Shown here: piece by piece, positions 11,353 through 22,725 of the stretch
Position numbering within the stretch: position 1 is the first letter of the stretch
Layout of the letters: every line of letters begins with the position of its first letter
Assembly: GCA_002794735.1 (NCBI GenBank)
Contig: NBAZ01000022.1
Span: 186,001 to 250,000 of the forward strand
DNA length: 64,000 bases
DNA from: Pyrrhoderma lamaoense
Taxonomy: Eukaryota; Basidiomycota; Agaricomycetes; Hymenochaetales; Hymenochaetaceae
Reading direction: 5' to 3'
The notes under the pieces: generated by a model
Told to the model about the DNA's origin: nothing
The model's database searches: none
What the model saw: the letters and a program-made list of their open reading frames with translations, nothing else
Made by a program: the position numbers and the translations under genes

Positions 11353-13914
11353 TTAGGCACATCTTCCTGCTTTGAGAATTTCGCTTGCTCGTTTGCGTAG
11401 TTCGAATTGATCACTAAACGGTATAAGGCCTTCTGGAAGATCTCTGATATAAAATAAGTAGTCCTTGATGGTACGGATCTTTTTTGTACCCCACCAATTA
11501 AGGAGTTGTGGTAAAGAGTATGTGAGAAGAATCCAGAAAGCCGAGCCAAACAGTTATTTTGTCGAGTACAAGTGTTCATTTCATGGTAATTATATTAGTA
11601 AAAAGAAATCAGCTTTCTGATCCTTGTCTAGATAAGGAAACATACTTACAACAAGAAAAAGAGCATGCCTATCTGAAGAGAAACTCTCCATTAGCCCCTC
11701 TAGACTGATAAAGGCATTGTTAAGTTCAACCAAGTCCGATATTTTAATTGGTTTAGGTGTCCCATGAGTCAACATTTCACCGAACTTGTCTTTCCAGAGT
11801 GACACTAACAAATTCGAGGCATTCTTCACAGAAGTTGATGATTGTCCATCTTCTGATTCATCCGGGTCCTGAGGACTAGGGGAACGAGGTACTAAATCTG
11901 GCGCAAGTATTTTGGGCGTTTCTTGTTTAAAGTCTACCGTTTCAGCCGTGTGACTCTTTGAATCATTCATCTCGATAGCCACGGTCTCGGATATAGCATC
12001 GACTCCTTCATCTGTTTTAGGAACTATGAGCTCGCCATCAGCGAGTAATAAAGCCTTGTCTGCGGTAAATACGTCTTGTGCGGCTTGTGGTGTAAGCGGC
12101 GACACGGCATCGGATAAAGGAACGAAATAAGTGTCTTCGTCCTCAGACTCGTTCTCAGAATCAGAAGAGTCCGTATCGTCTTCTATTTGATAGTTTTCAT
12201 GCCGCATTAGTGAGCGATTTTCCCGGAACTCAATATCATCAGAATTCGCATCTTTGATCGGATACTATATTTAGCACAGAATACATGTAAAGGTCAATGG
12301 CAATAGATTGAAACCTAATTAGACCTAGAGGACTCACTGAAGTTGGTTTCCTCTTCATGTGACCTCTCCAGATATCACCTTCCCCGTAGTATTCCTTAAG
12401 CAAAAAGATATAGCGTTCCGCACGAGTCTTTTCCTTTTTAGGTTTGATAGTTCCATGAAGCATGGCCCTTTCCTCATCTTTCCCATCATCTCCTTTAGTA
12501 TTATCCTTCATCCTCTTTCCTCTTATTTTATCCTCACTCCTCACTCTCACACAGCGAGGGGTTGCTTTCAGATCATTTAATGGTTTATAAGAGCCTACTC
12601 TACCCCACGGCGATTCGTATTCACCAGATAGTACTTTTTTTATCGACGTTTCTTCTGCTATAGCACTTTTTGCAGCCATTTTGGGATGTTGGGGTTTGTG
12701 GTATAAGTACCGTTTCTCGGTATCGGGTAGTTGGCTTTGTGTATTCACAAGCGAAGGCTCCAATGGAGAAGGCTGTTGTTCATTGATAATGTTATCTCCG
12801 TCAGGCTTGTTTGTTTTACACTCAGAGACAGTGCTCCTCCTCATTTGAGTGTCCCCATGAATAGAAGAAGTACGCGAAGTACTATCTCGACCCTTTCCTT
12901 TCCTCGTAGCCGTTGACACTCCCGGAGACCCTCGTCTGCTCCCATTCTCATTGCTGTTGTGCGCGAACTGCTGAAATAGTGCAGAGACCAGTGAACTTAC
13001 GCCTGTCCCTTTCATCTCGACAGGCCTCTCCCTCTCTTCCGAAATTGTAGTAGAGGCATGTTTACTTGATGATACACCTGGACCAGGCCTAGATCTTTGT
13101 TTACCCGTTGATGATCTGAAATTAGTCGTATTCCCCGTCGATTTCAATGGTGAAATAGAGACAGATGAAGCGGGTCTGAACGATTCGAGTGGTCGTTCAG
13201 CAGGTGGAATGTAGATCGATGGCTTTAAACGCTTTGCTTGCTGGGTGCCCGCACATGAAGATGATTCTGAAGGGTCACTATGCTGACCAAAGGCACGTTT
13301 TGGTATCCGGCTTAGGATAGAGATGAAGAACAAGTAGTCAGTATGATGCGCTTCTTGGAAATGATGAAAGAAGTAGGGTGAACACAAAAATAGGCCAACG
13401 CAATGATAAGCACCGAGTACCACTCGTCAACCCCTTGTGGAGTGGTATAGAAGTGATAAAGTAAAGTATCTTAGCAAAGTCTAGTCTTTGCAAGTTAAAA
13501 AGACTTATTCTCTACTATTCCTCTTCAACACTGCTGGAGTAATGAAACATCACATATCATTTCAAGCTTCTAGTCTGTGAAAGAACTAGAGTAGTGTAAA
13601 GAAAAACATGTATTCATATGTGTAACAGCTAAAAAAAACCCAAGTATTGATTAAAATTCACATTACTTACCTAATACTCCTTCTGTACCCTTATTCTTTT
13701 TCTTGTCTGGTATTGCCATCCATTGCTTGTCTTCAGAACTTGTTGGAATTGGTTTTGGTTTTGGTCTTTCATATAACCTCTTGTGCTCTTTCGGGTCGGA
13801 TCGCGTGCCATCTCGTTTACCTTCATCATTAAGTAGAAATTCATCTGCTGATGAAGTGGAATAAATAGAGGAGTAAAGTGGTTCAGAAGTTACTGATGTT
13901 GGACCTAAAGCCAT
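11353..13914 (-). CDS. Unknown, largely disordered protein with hydrophobic C-terminal segment
   Basis: I do not recognise this gene, and its exon joins are tentative. A first exon at about 13670-13914 begins MALGPTSV and is hydrophilic. After a gap of about 350 nt, a long exon (about 12340-13310) is rich in Ser, Arg, Pro and Lys and ends with a better-ordered part (ERYIFLLKEYYGEGDIW). An exon at about 11630-12260 starts near NSDDIEFRENR and is acidic (DSSDSENESEDED); it then has a helical stretch (LVSLWKDKFGEML). The last exon, about 11353-11550, encodes a membrane-like segment (FWILLTYSLPQLLNWWG) and ends RCA before stop 11353. The first exon could belong to a separate gene, and the acceptor of the last exon is not canonical as written. 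Confidence 0.45.
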
Positions 13915-14184
13915 TTAAAGCTCATAAAAAATACGACGCGTTTTTCTTTAATTTTGTTGTTTTGATCCAAAGAAAAGATTGAGAAAGTAGCAGGAAAGAC
14001 CAAAAAAGTGACTGAGATACTAAATAGAATGCCCAGTGCTTCTTGATTGAGTGAGAACAAGTGGGTGGATCCTTCATTTTGTTGATCACTTGAGAAAGAT
14101 TCATGGCGCGTGGGAATAATTATCTACTTCAAGTTACAGACATCATTCATTCTTGCTATCTCGTAGTTACATGTCTTTTCTCAA

Positions 14185-16158
14185 TTATGGAAGCCATGCC
14201 CTCCACCCACTGCTCTCCCAACTCTTCTCAAATTCTTTACGTGAGAAGCGTTCGGTTGCCCAAGTACGGGCACGTTCACGCATCGAAAGCTCTTCTTTTG
14301 TTGGAAGGGTGAGAGCTGTATACAACGCGCGTCCAAAAGATTCCGTATCAACAGCGTGGAAGCCTAATATGTCTTTATGAGATACATCAAATAAGAGCTG
14401 ATAAAAAATTAGAACAGACCTGTTGGCTTGCCTTTGTATGGTACAACGATATCTAGTAACGGACCTGCAGATGCATGCACCACAGGTATTACGCCTGCAG
14501 CCTGAATTTAATTGATAACTAAGTATTATACGAACAATCAGGACAGAAGAGACGGAGTTACCATAAGTTCAACAACGTTAATACCGAAATGCTCATCAAT
14601 CATTGTACTTAGGCCGATGCTAGCGCGCGAAAGCCATGCAAGAACATCACTGTGTGGTGCATTCACCACAAATTCAACACTATTCATATCCGAACCAGAT
14701 TCCTATGCAAAGGATTGATTCCGTAAGTTAGTTTGCTACATAAGAATGGACACTCTACTGACCCAAAGCTCAAGGCTTGACGCGAGTTCCTGTAAGCCTT
14801 TGACCCTCTTCTCGTCTTCAGCATTTCGAACTCCACCCACCATAACAAGTCGCACAGAATTTCGTAAGGCAGGTTCGATCCTGAATAAAGCAGCGAGCGC
14901 GCGTAGTTGAGTTGCATGATCCTTCTCCGGACGGAACTGTGCAACACTCAAAATTATCCTTTTCCCAGCCTCATCTGAAGAGCTATGACCAGGTCGTCCA
15001 TCAAGTGAGAAACCTATTAGCTCGTTTGTTTCACAAGGAGGATACGTAATATGGGCTAAAAGCCGGAACTTGGGCTTTTGGGTATTAAGAGGGAAGAGGA
15101 TAGAAGAAGGAACGGAAAGAGGCTTATATAGAGAAGAGAATGCATTAAGAAGGTATCAAAAGTAGGATCCTTATGAAACAAGATAGAATCGATATGGCCT
15201 TTTGTCCAGGATGAGTTTGCCATAAGAAATAACGCCTGTCTAAGGCTTCCAGAGTACGCGTACATGAAAACACGATAGTAACTTGAAAATGAGCATTGTT
15301 AGTCAGTAGCAGACTCAGTGAACGGTACAGATAATAAAACGCACAAAAGCTTTGCATTACTCAGGACTTTTGACTTGGATATAGCTTGAGAGTTCGCGTA
15401 GTTACCCTGGCGAGATCTAACACGAGCAAGCATATTCGTACTGATGGTCGGGAAATGGACATATGCACCGACTGGTACCATACGCTTGACTCTTACGTTT
15501 TTCTTACCGATACTGAAGGCGCGCACTACGGGAACGTGAATGCATAACCCATCGTGTCAATATAGATATCCGGGACCAGCTTATGCATCGCTTCAAGAAC
15601 CAGTAACATTGATCCTATACTCTGGCCAGCCAGAGTGAAATGTGGCCAAGAACTATCTTCGACAAGACGGCGATGCTTAAGGAACACAAAGTGTGTCAAG
15701 GCCGGAGATAAGATTATGTTGAACCTCTTTTGCACATTCGCGATGATACTCTCTTTTGTTTCTGATATGTCACCCGTATAGACTACGGATATGAAGCTTG
15801 GTTCTGTTCGTTGTAGGTATGCTATGATGGTCCAGAGTACGCGTTCACCTCCTCCACCTGCATTACTTTTGTATTCAAGTTAACGAGAATTACGTAGTTA
15901 TTCGGTGATATCTAAAGTAGAATCAGGTAGGTTTCCATAAGCAAATTCTCATACAACATACCAATAAGGGTGGAAGAACCCAATTAATGTACAATCATCA
16001 TACCTCGATTCTTGTATTCCAAGTTCCCTTAGAATTGCACGACGTTTGGACACGTTCAAATTAGAGATTACATTGGTATACCATTTTACTGATACGATCC
16101 CCAGAGCGACCGATACGAACACAGCTAGGCCTAAAAACAACCAAGTTGAATAGGCCAT
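14185..16158 (-). CDS. ALG11: GDP-mannose:Man3GlcNAc2-PP-dolichol alpha-1,2-mannosyltransferase
   Basis: ALG11 adds the fourth and fifth mannose to the lipid-linked oligosaccharide on the cytosolic face of the ER. An N-terminal membrane anchor (WLFLGLAVFVSVALG) starts at ATG 16158. The GT-B domains follow: GFFHPYCNAGGGGERVLW across an intron, VQKRFNIIL, LAGQSIGSM, IDTMGYAFTF, VGAYVHFPTISTNMLARVRSR, NSSWTKGHI, VYPPCET, ILSVAQFRPEKDH, VRLVMVGGVR, then in the C-terminal domain IDEHFGINVVEL, AAGVIPVVH and the end SGWRAWLP. Order and length fit the family. At 15530-15532 the frame between FTFP and VVRAF needs one extra base, and a 36-nt in-frame intron probably follows it. The start is the first ATG preceding the anchor. 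Confidence 0.9.
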
Positions 16159-16890
16159 TAAAAGTAGGGAAATGGCATTGAAGCTATCCAATCTACACGT
16201 GTGCTTAACGCAAGCGAGTGAGACGCTAAGGCTTATTAAGCCTCATTACCGACTTATTCGGAGACCGGCCCGCCAACTCAATTCTTTCGGGAGTAGTGTA
16301 CTACCTGGTCACGGGCAATCATGACCAGCTTCACTACTAAACACTAAAGAAAAATAATCCATTGTATTGCAATGAGGGAGCCTCGGAAATAAACTTTAGC
16401 ATTTTGCAAGTTGCTGAACTACTTTTGATGCATTTCATATGATACACACACTCTCATCTACGTCTAGATCTTGATACTTTGATAATCCAGCCTGAACAGA
16501 TTTATATAAGATGGGTCGTAATTTTAATTCATACGGGTTAATGAACTATTTCTGTGGAAAAATACCAGGTAGATCAGTTTGGGCTTTCTTGATCAGGATA
16601 TAGACATATAGACCTTAAAATTGAAATCGAATAAAGAAAAAATAATGATATCATATCAATGCTTTGCACGTATCGCTTTCGTTTGATAGGCTCAAAGTTA
16701 GCAGGAAAAAAATATGGTGTCCGTAGAAGCTCTCTAGCCGACTTGATTGGCCTAAATTCTTCAGAAAAATAAATCTTCACTGAACTGTATATGCATATAT
16801 ATTCCTTAGAAGTAAAGCGAACGAAGACAAAAAATAAACACAATTTGCTATGTATACACCATTGATTTTTTTGATGTTCCTTATACTAAC
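16159..16890. other. Intergenic, no gene seen
   Basis: This is the ALG11 promoter side and the dioxygenase 3' side. The frames present are short and featureless. Confidence 0.45.
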
Positions 16891-18459
16891 TCATTTCCGA
16901 AGCCCTAATGCCTCCCTTCGACTTTTGCTGCTTGGGTCGAAATACGGTTTTTCACCCTGGAAATTTGTAAAGTCAGATCTCAGATGCTGAGGACGATCTC
17001 AAATTGCTTACGAGAGATACAACGCGGTCGCCGATACGGCGCTGGCTTCCATAGTCAAAGGTAGCGGTGTGGTAGTTTGATCTGTTATCCCAGATAGCGA
17101 CAGAGTTCTGGTGATGATCAATGTCAATACCGCGACATAGAGAATGGCATAAAGATGTAGTAAAGACGTACCTTTTCCCACTTGAAGCGAACTTGCAAGT
17201 CATGATTATGCGTGACAAGGTCGAACAGGTGTCTACGTATCGATCTGATAAGCATTTTCAGCCTTGTAGACGGTACGTCGAGAACTTACTTCAGAATGGT
17301 ATCCGATTCATCCTTCGTAACACCTAAAATCCGTTTTGTAAAATTACGGTTGACAAAAACGGATTTCCATCCTGTGACTGGGTTGGTCCTATTCATTGTT
17401 TGTAAGTAAAAAATATTTATCATCCTCTTATTGCTTTAATTGACATACCTTATGATCGGGTGAACCGCCTCGAGGTGATCACCAACATTCCCGGGAGAAC
17501 CACGTTCACCTGCAGGAATAATATAGTTTGGTAGAGCCCAAAGCTAATGATATACTATACATACCGTCACGTAGCTTGATATGGATACCGTCAGCAATGG
17601 CACGGAAGAAACGAGCCTCGTGAACGGCTTCAAGTGTTTCGAGATACTTGGCAAAAGATGGTGATAATCTGTCATATGCTTCATAACCACTGTCATGATA
17701 GTTTTCATATTAGAACAGACTTTAAATGTACCAAAACATTCATAAGAATATGAACTTACGACGCCCATAATGTGTCTCCTCCTGTGGGAAATCCATCCTT
17801 TGTGGGGAGAGTATGGACTTTAAGGATAGCATAGTCCGAAGGGATGGGCTCAAATGTTATATCAGAATGCCAACTTGCACTATGCAAAGATTAGAACAAG
17901 ACATTGGGGCTTCGTGAGAGTGTTATAGACTTACGAAGCAAATCTTGATCTATCAGCAAATGCTTCGTCGTAGGCCTGGCGCCTATCAGAAGTTATGACA
18001 CTGATTTCATCTCCAAGTTCTGAAGTAGCTTCTGTAGTCGGATGAACATGAAGCTTTGAGGATTCTGGCTTCCCAGAAAGCTCCCCAAGCTTTGATCCGA
18101 GCAACTTTTGTTCTTCTATGTCCAAATTCTGGTCTCGGAAGAAGACAACGCCTCTCTGAGAGACTGTTAGGGTAGGCCAGAGTTAGTACGATATACTCGC
18201 TGAGTGGTATAAACATACTGAGTATAGCCAAATCCTTGATGATCTCATCGGCGTTTGGAGCCTTCAACAAATCTGATAATTGGACACCCTTAGCGAACTC
18301 AGTTCCAATTGTCGGAGTTGAGTCGAACTTCTCATAGGCATCCAAAGACTTTCCAAGCTTCAAAGGTGCAGGAGATCCTGTGAGCCGCAAGGATGCAATC
18401 CTTTCTGCTACTTTCTGGGTCTCCGGGAGAACCAACTGTGTCCTTGAAGGAACCGACAT
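16891..18459 (-). CDS. TauD/TfdA-family Fe(II)/2-oxoglutarate dioxygenase
   Basis: This enzyme is expected to hydroxylate a small substrate, often taurine or another sulfonate, releasing sulfite for sulfur supply. The start MSVPSRTQL is at 18459. In order I see a first exon ending in KDLAIL, then after an intron SQRGVVFFRDQN, the iron site SWHSDITFEP (His and Asp), LPTKDGFPTGGDTLWAS, AVHPIIRTNPVTG with FVNRNFTKRI, NSVAIWDNRSNYHTATFDY (distal His), the 2-oxoglutarate Arg region RRIGDRV, and a last exon GEKPYFDPSSKSRREALGL ending at 16891. About seven introns are present and all inspected junctions keep frame. The substrate is not determined by these motifs. The terminal exon is short and lies beyond the stop of an unspliced reading. 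Confidence 0.88.
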
Positions 18460-19379
18460 TTCTGATTTAATAATTGAGTGTGGATTTGGCTTGCAGATGT
18501 CCTTTTAGCTTTTATATCTTATCTTAGCCTCAGTATTTCGCTTCATATATACCATGATACTCTATAGGAAGTGATAGATGGATAGGCCGAAAGATGTTAC
18601 GCATACGTGCAATGGCGCAATAACGTTGCTCTATGTCAAAAGAATGCAACCGGAACCCAGTCCAAGATATGACTCTTCGACCAGTGTGGTTCAGTGTATA
18701 TCATTCGGCCCGTGTTCAGTCTCATGACAGAAAGTAAGATCTATTAGTACTAATGGTGATTTTTAATATAAACATACCAATTACGAGATTTACGCCATCA
18801 ATGGCGTGCTATCTAGCTTCATGACTCTACCCTACTCAGGGGAAACGCATAGATCATTAGATGCATAAATCAGATTACTTTGATATCGTACCTCGGTTAG
18901 ATAGTCAATAATGACTTTGTAAGTGGCCTAGACTGGCGAATCACTGATAAGCCATTTGGGGGTGGGGTTCTTACTAAGTCTTGTTCCTCTTATAAAAAGG
19001 ATGCTGGCCTTCGTTTATGAGCATATAATATGGGGAGAAACCTATATTAGTATGACAGGATTCAAGTGAACTCGCGCATGCACAAGTTCCGTACATGTGC
19101 ATAATAGCCTGCAAAGAGTAGACTGTCATAATAGTAAAGGATACATGGAATACTAGCTGATACGCGTAACTGCCGGCCCTAAAATACTTTTCATATCTGC
19201 ATTACTTAGCTACGGTTTTACTTTTGAGTATATGACAAATTCAAGAGCTCTCGGCCGCAATTTGAGAAGTAGGAACCCAGAAAGGAAGCACTTTATTCTC
19301 TTTTTTTCAGTAGTATATAAGTATGAGATAACAATTAATAAGGTGGATATGCTACATTATAACCGAAGATTAAGAATTT
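18460..19379. other. Intergenic between dioxygenase and ILV3
   Basis: No frame, RNA or repeat is supported in these 920 nt. It contains the dioxygenase promoter and the ILV3 3' region. Confidence 0.5.
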
Positions 19380-21529
19380 TTATGCGTCTGTGATGCACCC
19401 CAAGCTAGCATTTTGTACATTCTTTGCATATTTGTATAGTGTACCCTTGCTCACTTTCAATGGAGGAGCTTTCCATTCAGCACGACGTCTTGCAAGTTCT
19501 TCATCAGAGACTAAGACATCGAGTGAGTTTTTGACAGCATCGATGGAGATTGTGTCGCCATCTTGTACAAGAGCGATCGGACCACCCTCCTGTGCCTCAG
19601 GGACAACATGTCCAATGACAAATCCATGTGAGCCACCGCTGAAGCGCCCGTCTGTTAGACAAGCTACATCTTGACCTAGGCCAGCTCCCATAATTAGACT
19701 TGTCGGCTTCAACATCTCAGGCATTCCTGGCCCGCCGCGGGGACCAAGGTATCGGAGAACGACAACAGTCTTCTCTCCTTGTTTGATTGAGCCACTTTCG
19801 ACAGCATGTACGAAGTCAGCCTCAACGTCGAAAACACGTGCTTTCCCTGTAAAACTGAGGCCCTCTTTACCAGTGATCTTTGCAACAGCGCCTCCAGGCG
19901 ACAAGTTACCTTTCAGAATGCGAATATGCCAGTTGATTTGATTGGCTTGTCTAATGGCCTGATTACATTTTGCTCCGTGAATGATAGCTCTCCGTATTTG
20001 TGAGTCCATCTGTCAAGATTCTCTCCCAATGTTTTCCCAGTGACGGTCATGTTGTTACCATCAATGAGCTTGTTCTTGAGTAGGTATGCCAAAACCTCTG
20101 TTTGTTAGACATCAATACACCTTCGAGAGACAACAGTTATTAATCAACTTACTTGGGATCCCACCAATTTTGTGTACATCTTCCATGACATATTTTCCAC
20201 TTGGTTTAAGATCAGCAATGAAGGGAATCCGGTCCGAGACGGATTGGAAGTCATCAATAGTGAGCTTAACATCAACTGATGCTGCAATCGCAAGGAGATG
20301 TAATACTGCGTTTGTTGAACCACCAAGAATCATAGTTAAAACCATAGCATTTTCAAATGCGGAACGAGTCATGATATCACGCGGGAGAATATTTCGCTCT
20401 AATAATTCACGCATAGCGGAACCAACAGAGTCACACTCCGCATGTTTATCGGGGTACTCAGCCGGATAAGAAGATGAACCAGGAAGAGTCATGCCAAGGG
20501 CCTCAGCTGCACTTGCCATGGTGTTTGCAGTATACATACCACCGCAAGCACCAGGGCCTGGACATGCATGCCGGATAGTGTTAAAACGTTCCTCCTCGGC
20601 TTTTTCAGTCTTTCCATCTTGTAGGTACTTGCCATAGGCTTGGAAAGCCGAGACAATATCAAGTTGTGGGGAACCAGCACAAGAACCGGGCCTTATAGAA
20701 CCGCCGTAAACCATCAGACCAGGTCGGTTTAGTCGACCGACTATTCACAATTAATGTTAATATCTACAGTGATATTAATGAAGTATATGCTTACGAGCGA
20801 TGAGAACACCAGGCATATTTTTGTCACATCCAGGGACAACTACCATACCATCTAGCCAATGTCCACCAGCGGCAGTTTCTACCGAATCGGCAATGAGGTC
20901 TCGCGATTGTAGTGAATATCTCATTCCGGCTGTGCCCATGCTAATTCCATCACTCACACCCACAGTACCAAACTGATACCCAATTATCCCAGAATTTACT
21001 AATGATTTCTTTATTCTTTGACCGAGACCTAGAATATGCTTATTACATCTAGATTATAATTAGTAAATTCAGAAGCCGTTATTCGTTTGAGAATGTAAGA
21101 CTTACGGGTTGCCTTCATACCTATTCATTTCAAAGTATTAGCTAGCCTATTCACTGTTACGAGAAGCGAACACACCAAACACTTGCAACGCCTACCATTG
21201 CCTTCTCAAAATCCTCCTTAGAATCCACGCCTTCAGTAGCAAATAACATAGCCTTATTTAATAATTAATCCTTGGTGTATTCACGGAAAAAGTATATCCA
21301 CAAACCTAGAATTGAAGTGTTCACATAACTCTATCACGCAACAACGCTAATAGACGGGTATCTAACATACCTGACTTGCACCTTGGTCCTTCGTACTGGT
21401 GATATTTCGACTGTAGCGGTTCATTATTATTTTCTCTTCACCAGAGCAAGACGACGTGGAAAATGCGCGGTGAACCGCTTTTTGCGAGGCACGCCTCGAA
21501 GCGCATGTCGAACACCGTGAAGCGTACAT
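19380..21529 (-). CDS. ILV3: Dihydroxy-acid dehydratase, mitochondrial
   Basis: The enzyme dehydrates 2,3-dihydroxy-isovalerate and -methylvalerate, the third step of valine and isoleucine synthesis. ATG 21529 opens an Arg/Ser-rich mitochondrial presequence ([16 protein letters not shown]). Conserved parts follow: [29 protein letters not shown], the Fe-S cysteine in [17 protein letters not shown], the second cysteine region [44 protein letters not shown], and near the C terminus [12 protein letters not shown] and [18 protein letters not shown]. Junctions such as VLIA-LGRLNRP splice in phase. At 19929-19930 the frame needs one extra base to pass from KPIKSTG to HIRILKG. The product is essential for prototrophy, so an assembly error is the likelier explanation. 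An in-frame upstream reading exists but lacks an ATG. Confidence 0.94.
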
Positions 21530-21785
21530 CCTTGGCTGCAAACACGAAGTGCTCTGAAAGAAATATGTTTTCGGAGTTCCCTCAAGCTTTTTTAAGTTAC
21601 GCGCTTCGGCTATAGGCAGAACAAACGTGACTCGACGATTGAAATCTGCTAAATTTAAGTGGGTGCTATACTGTGAGAGCCAGTTCCTATACAAAGCAAG
21701 TTACCCAACACATTTATGGTAATATGCATTGTTTTGCGGGTCCACAACAGGCTGAAACAGATCCTGTAACGACAAGCGAGCGATT

Positions 21786-22454
21786 ATGAATAATCTACGC
21801 CAAAGATTACCTTTCAAAACTGAGGAAGAAGATGTCTATGAAGACACAAGAGTTCTTGACGAGCAAGGTAAATTTTATTCATGAACGAGCATGTACTTTC
21901 TACTGAGCAAAGGGTTCAGAACAAGAACAGTTGATCTCTGATCTTCGAGAAAGGGCTGCTCATTCAAGCAAACAAACACTTGTTTTGTCCCGGATCATCG
22001 TTGGAGCAACTTTTCTTGTGTAAGTATTGTATATTCCTCAGCATTCAGATTCTCCAGAACTCCTAAATACATCTATCTCTCAAGCCATATCCTATTTTTC
22101 TTTACACATTTCCTCAATGATGAACCCATCATCTTTACTCGCTTGTTTGCTCTAATCCAGATACTTGTACTTGGGAACAACTTCTTGCTACTTGATTTTG
22201 AAAGCAAGAGAAGCGCAAGTTCTATATTGAAAGAAGTTCCCCTAAGACCCTTATCTTTGAAATGGACGATGGCTATCTCTCTGATCAGCCCGTTCGTATC
22301 TTTTATATCAAACAGAAGCTGGAACCAAATTGGGTGGTGGGCTATCGCTTCATTGGTGACATTTTTTGTATGGATACTACTGCAAGACATCAGGTCTGGA
22401 GAAGACAGTATAGTTCAACTTGAAAAGCTCAAGTACAATGCAAAAGGAGCATGA
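21786..22454 (+). CDS. Unknown small multi-pass membrane protein
   Basis: I do not assign a family. Exon 1 (21786-21867) encodes MNNLRQRLPFKTEEEDVYED, a basic then acidic head ending LDEQ. Exon 2 (21913 to about 22018) continues SEQEQLISDLRERAA. Exon 3 (about 22086-22454) carries most of the hydrophobic stretches: about four possible membrane helices (RIIVGATFLVVHILFFF, RLFALIQILVLGNNFLLL, MAISLISPFVSFI, WWAIASLVTFFVWILL). The end is hydrophilic (QLEKLKYNAKGA). The exon 2-3 join GT/C restores frame. The exon 1-2 join is off by one base, like many other breaks in this window. The gene is divergent from ILV3, with only 256 nt between starts. Confidence 0.6.
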
Positions 22455-22725
22455 ATTTTGATTATGGTTTGTACGCTAATATGATGGGTAGTATAAAAGA
22501 ATATTATCCGTAGCCATTGATTAGGGTACAGTTATTAGATGAAAAGTATTAATTATGAATTTAAGACGTTCACGGAAAGATAAAATATTGACAGATGAAA
22601 ATAAGAAAATAAGTCAGAAATAAAAAGAAGTGTAATCAAATTTATAGCTGGTTTTAGTTTACGTTTTAGTCAATCTTAAACGAAATTATTTTTTGATGGT
22701 CTTCCTTCAGCAAATCTTCCCATTC

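Noticed and set aside
19380..21529. Bacterial origin or transfer for dihydroxy-acid dehydratase
   Set aside because: The gene has many spliceosomal introns, a mitochondrial presequence and fungal-type sequence. It is an ordinary nuclear ILV3.
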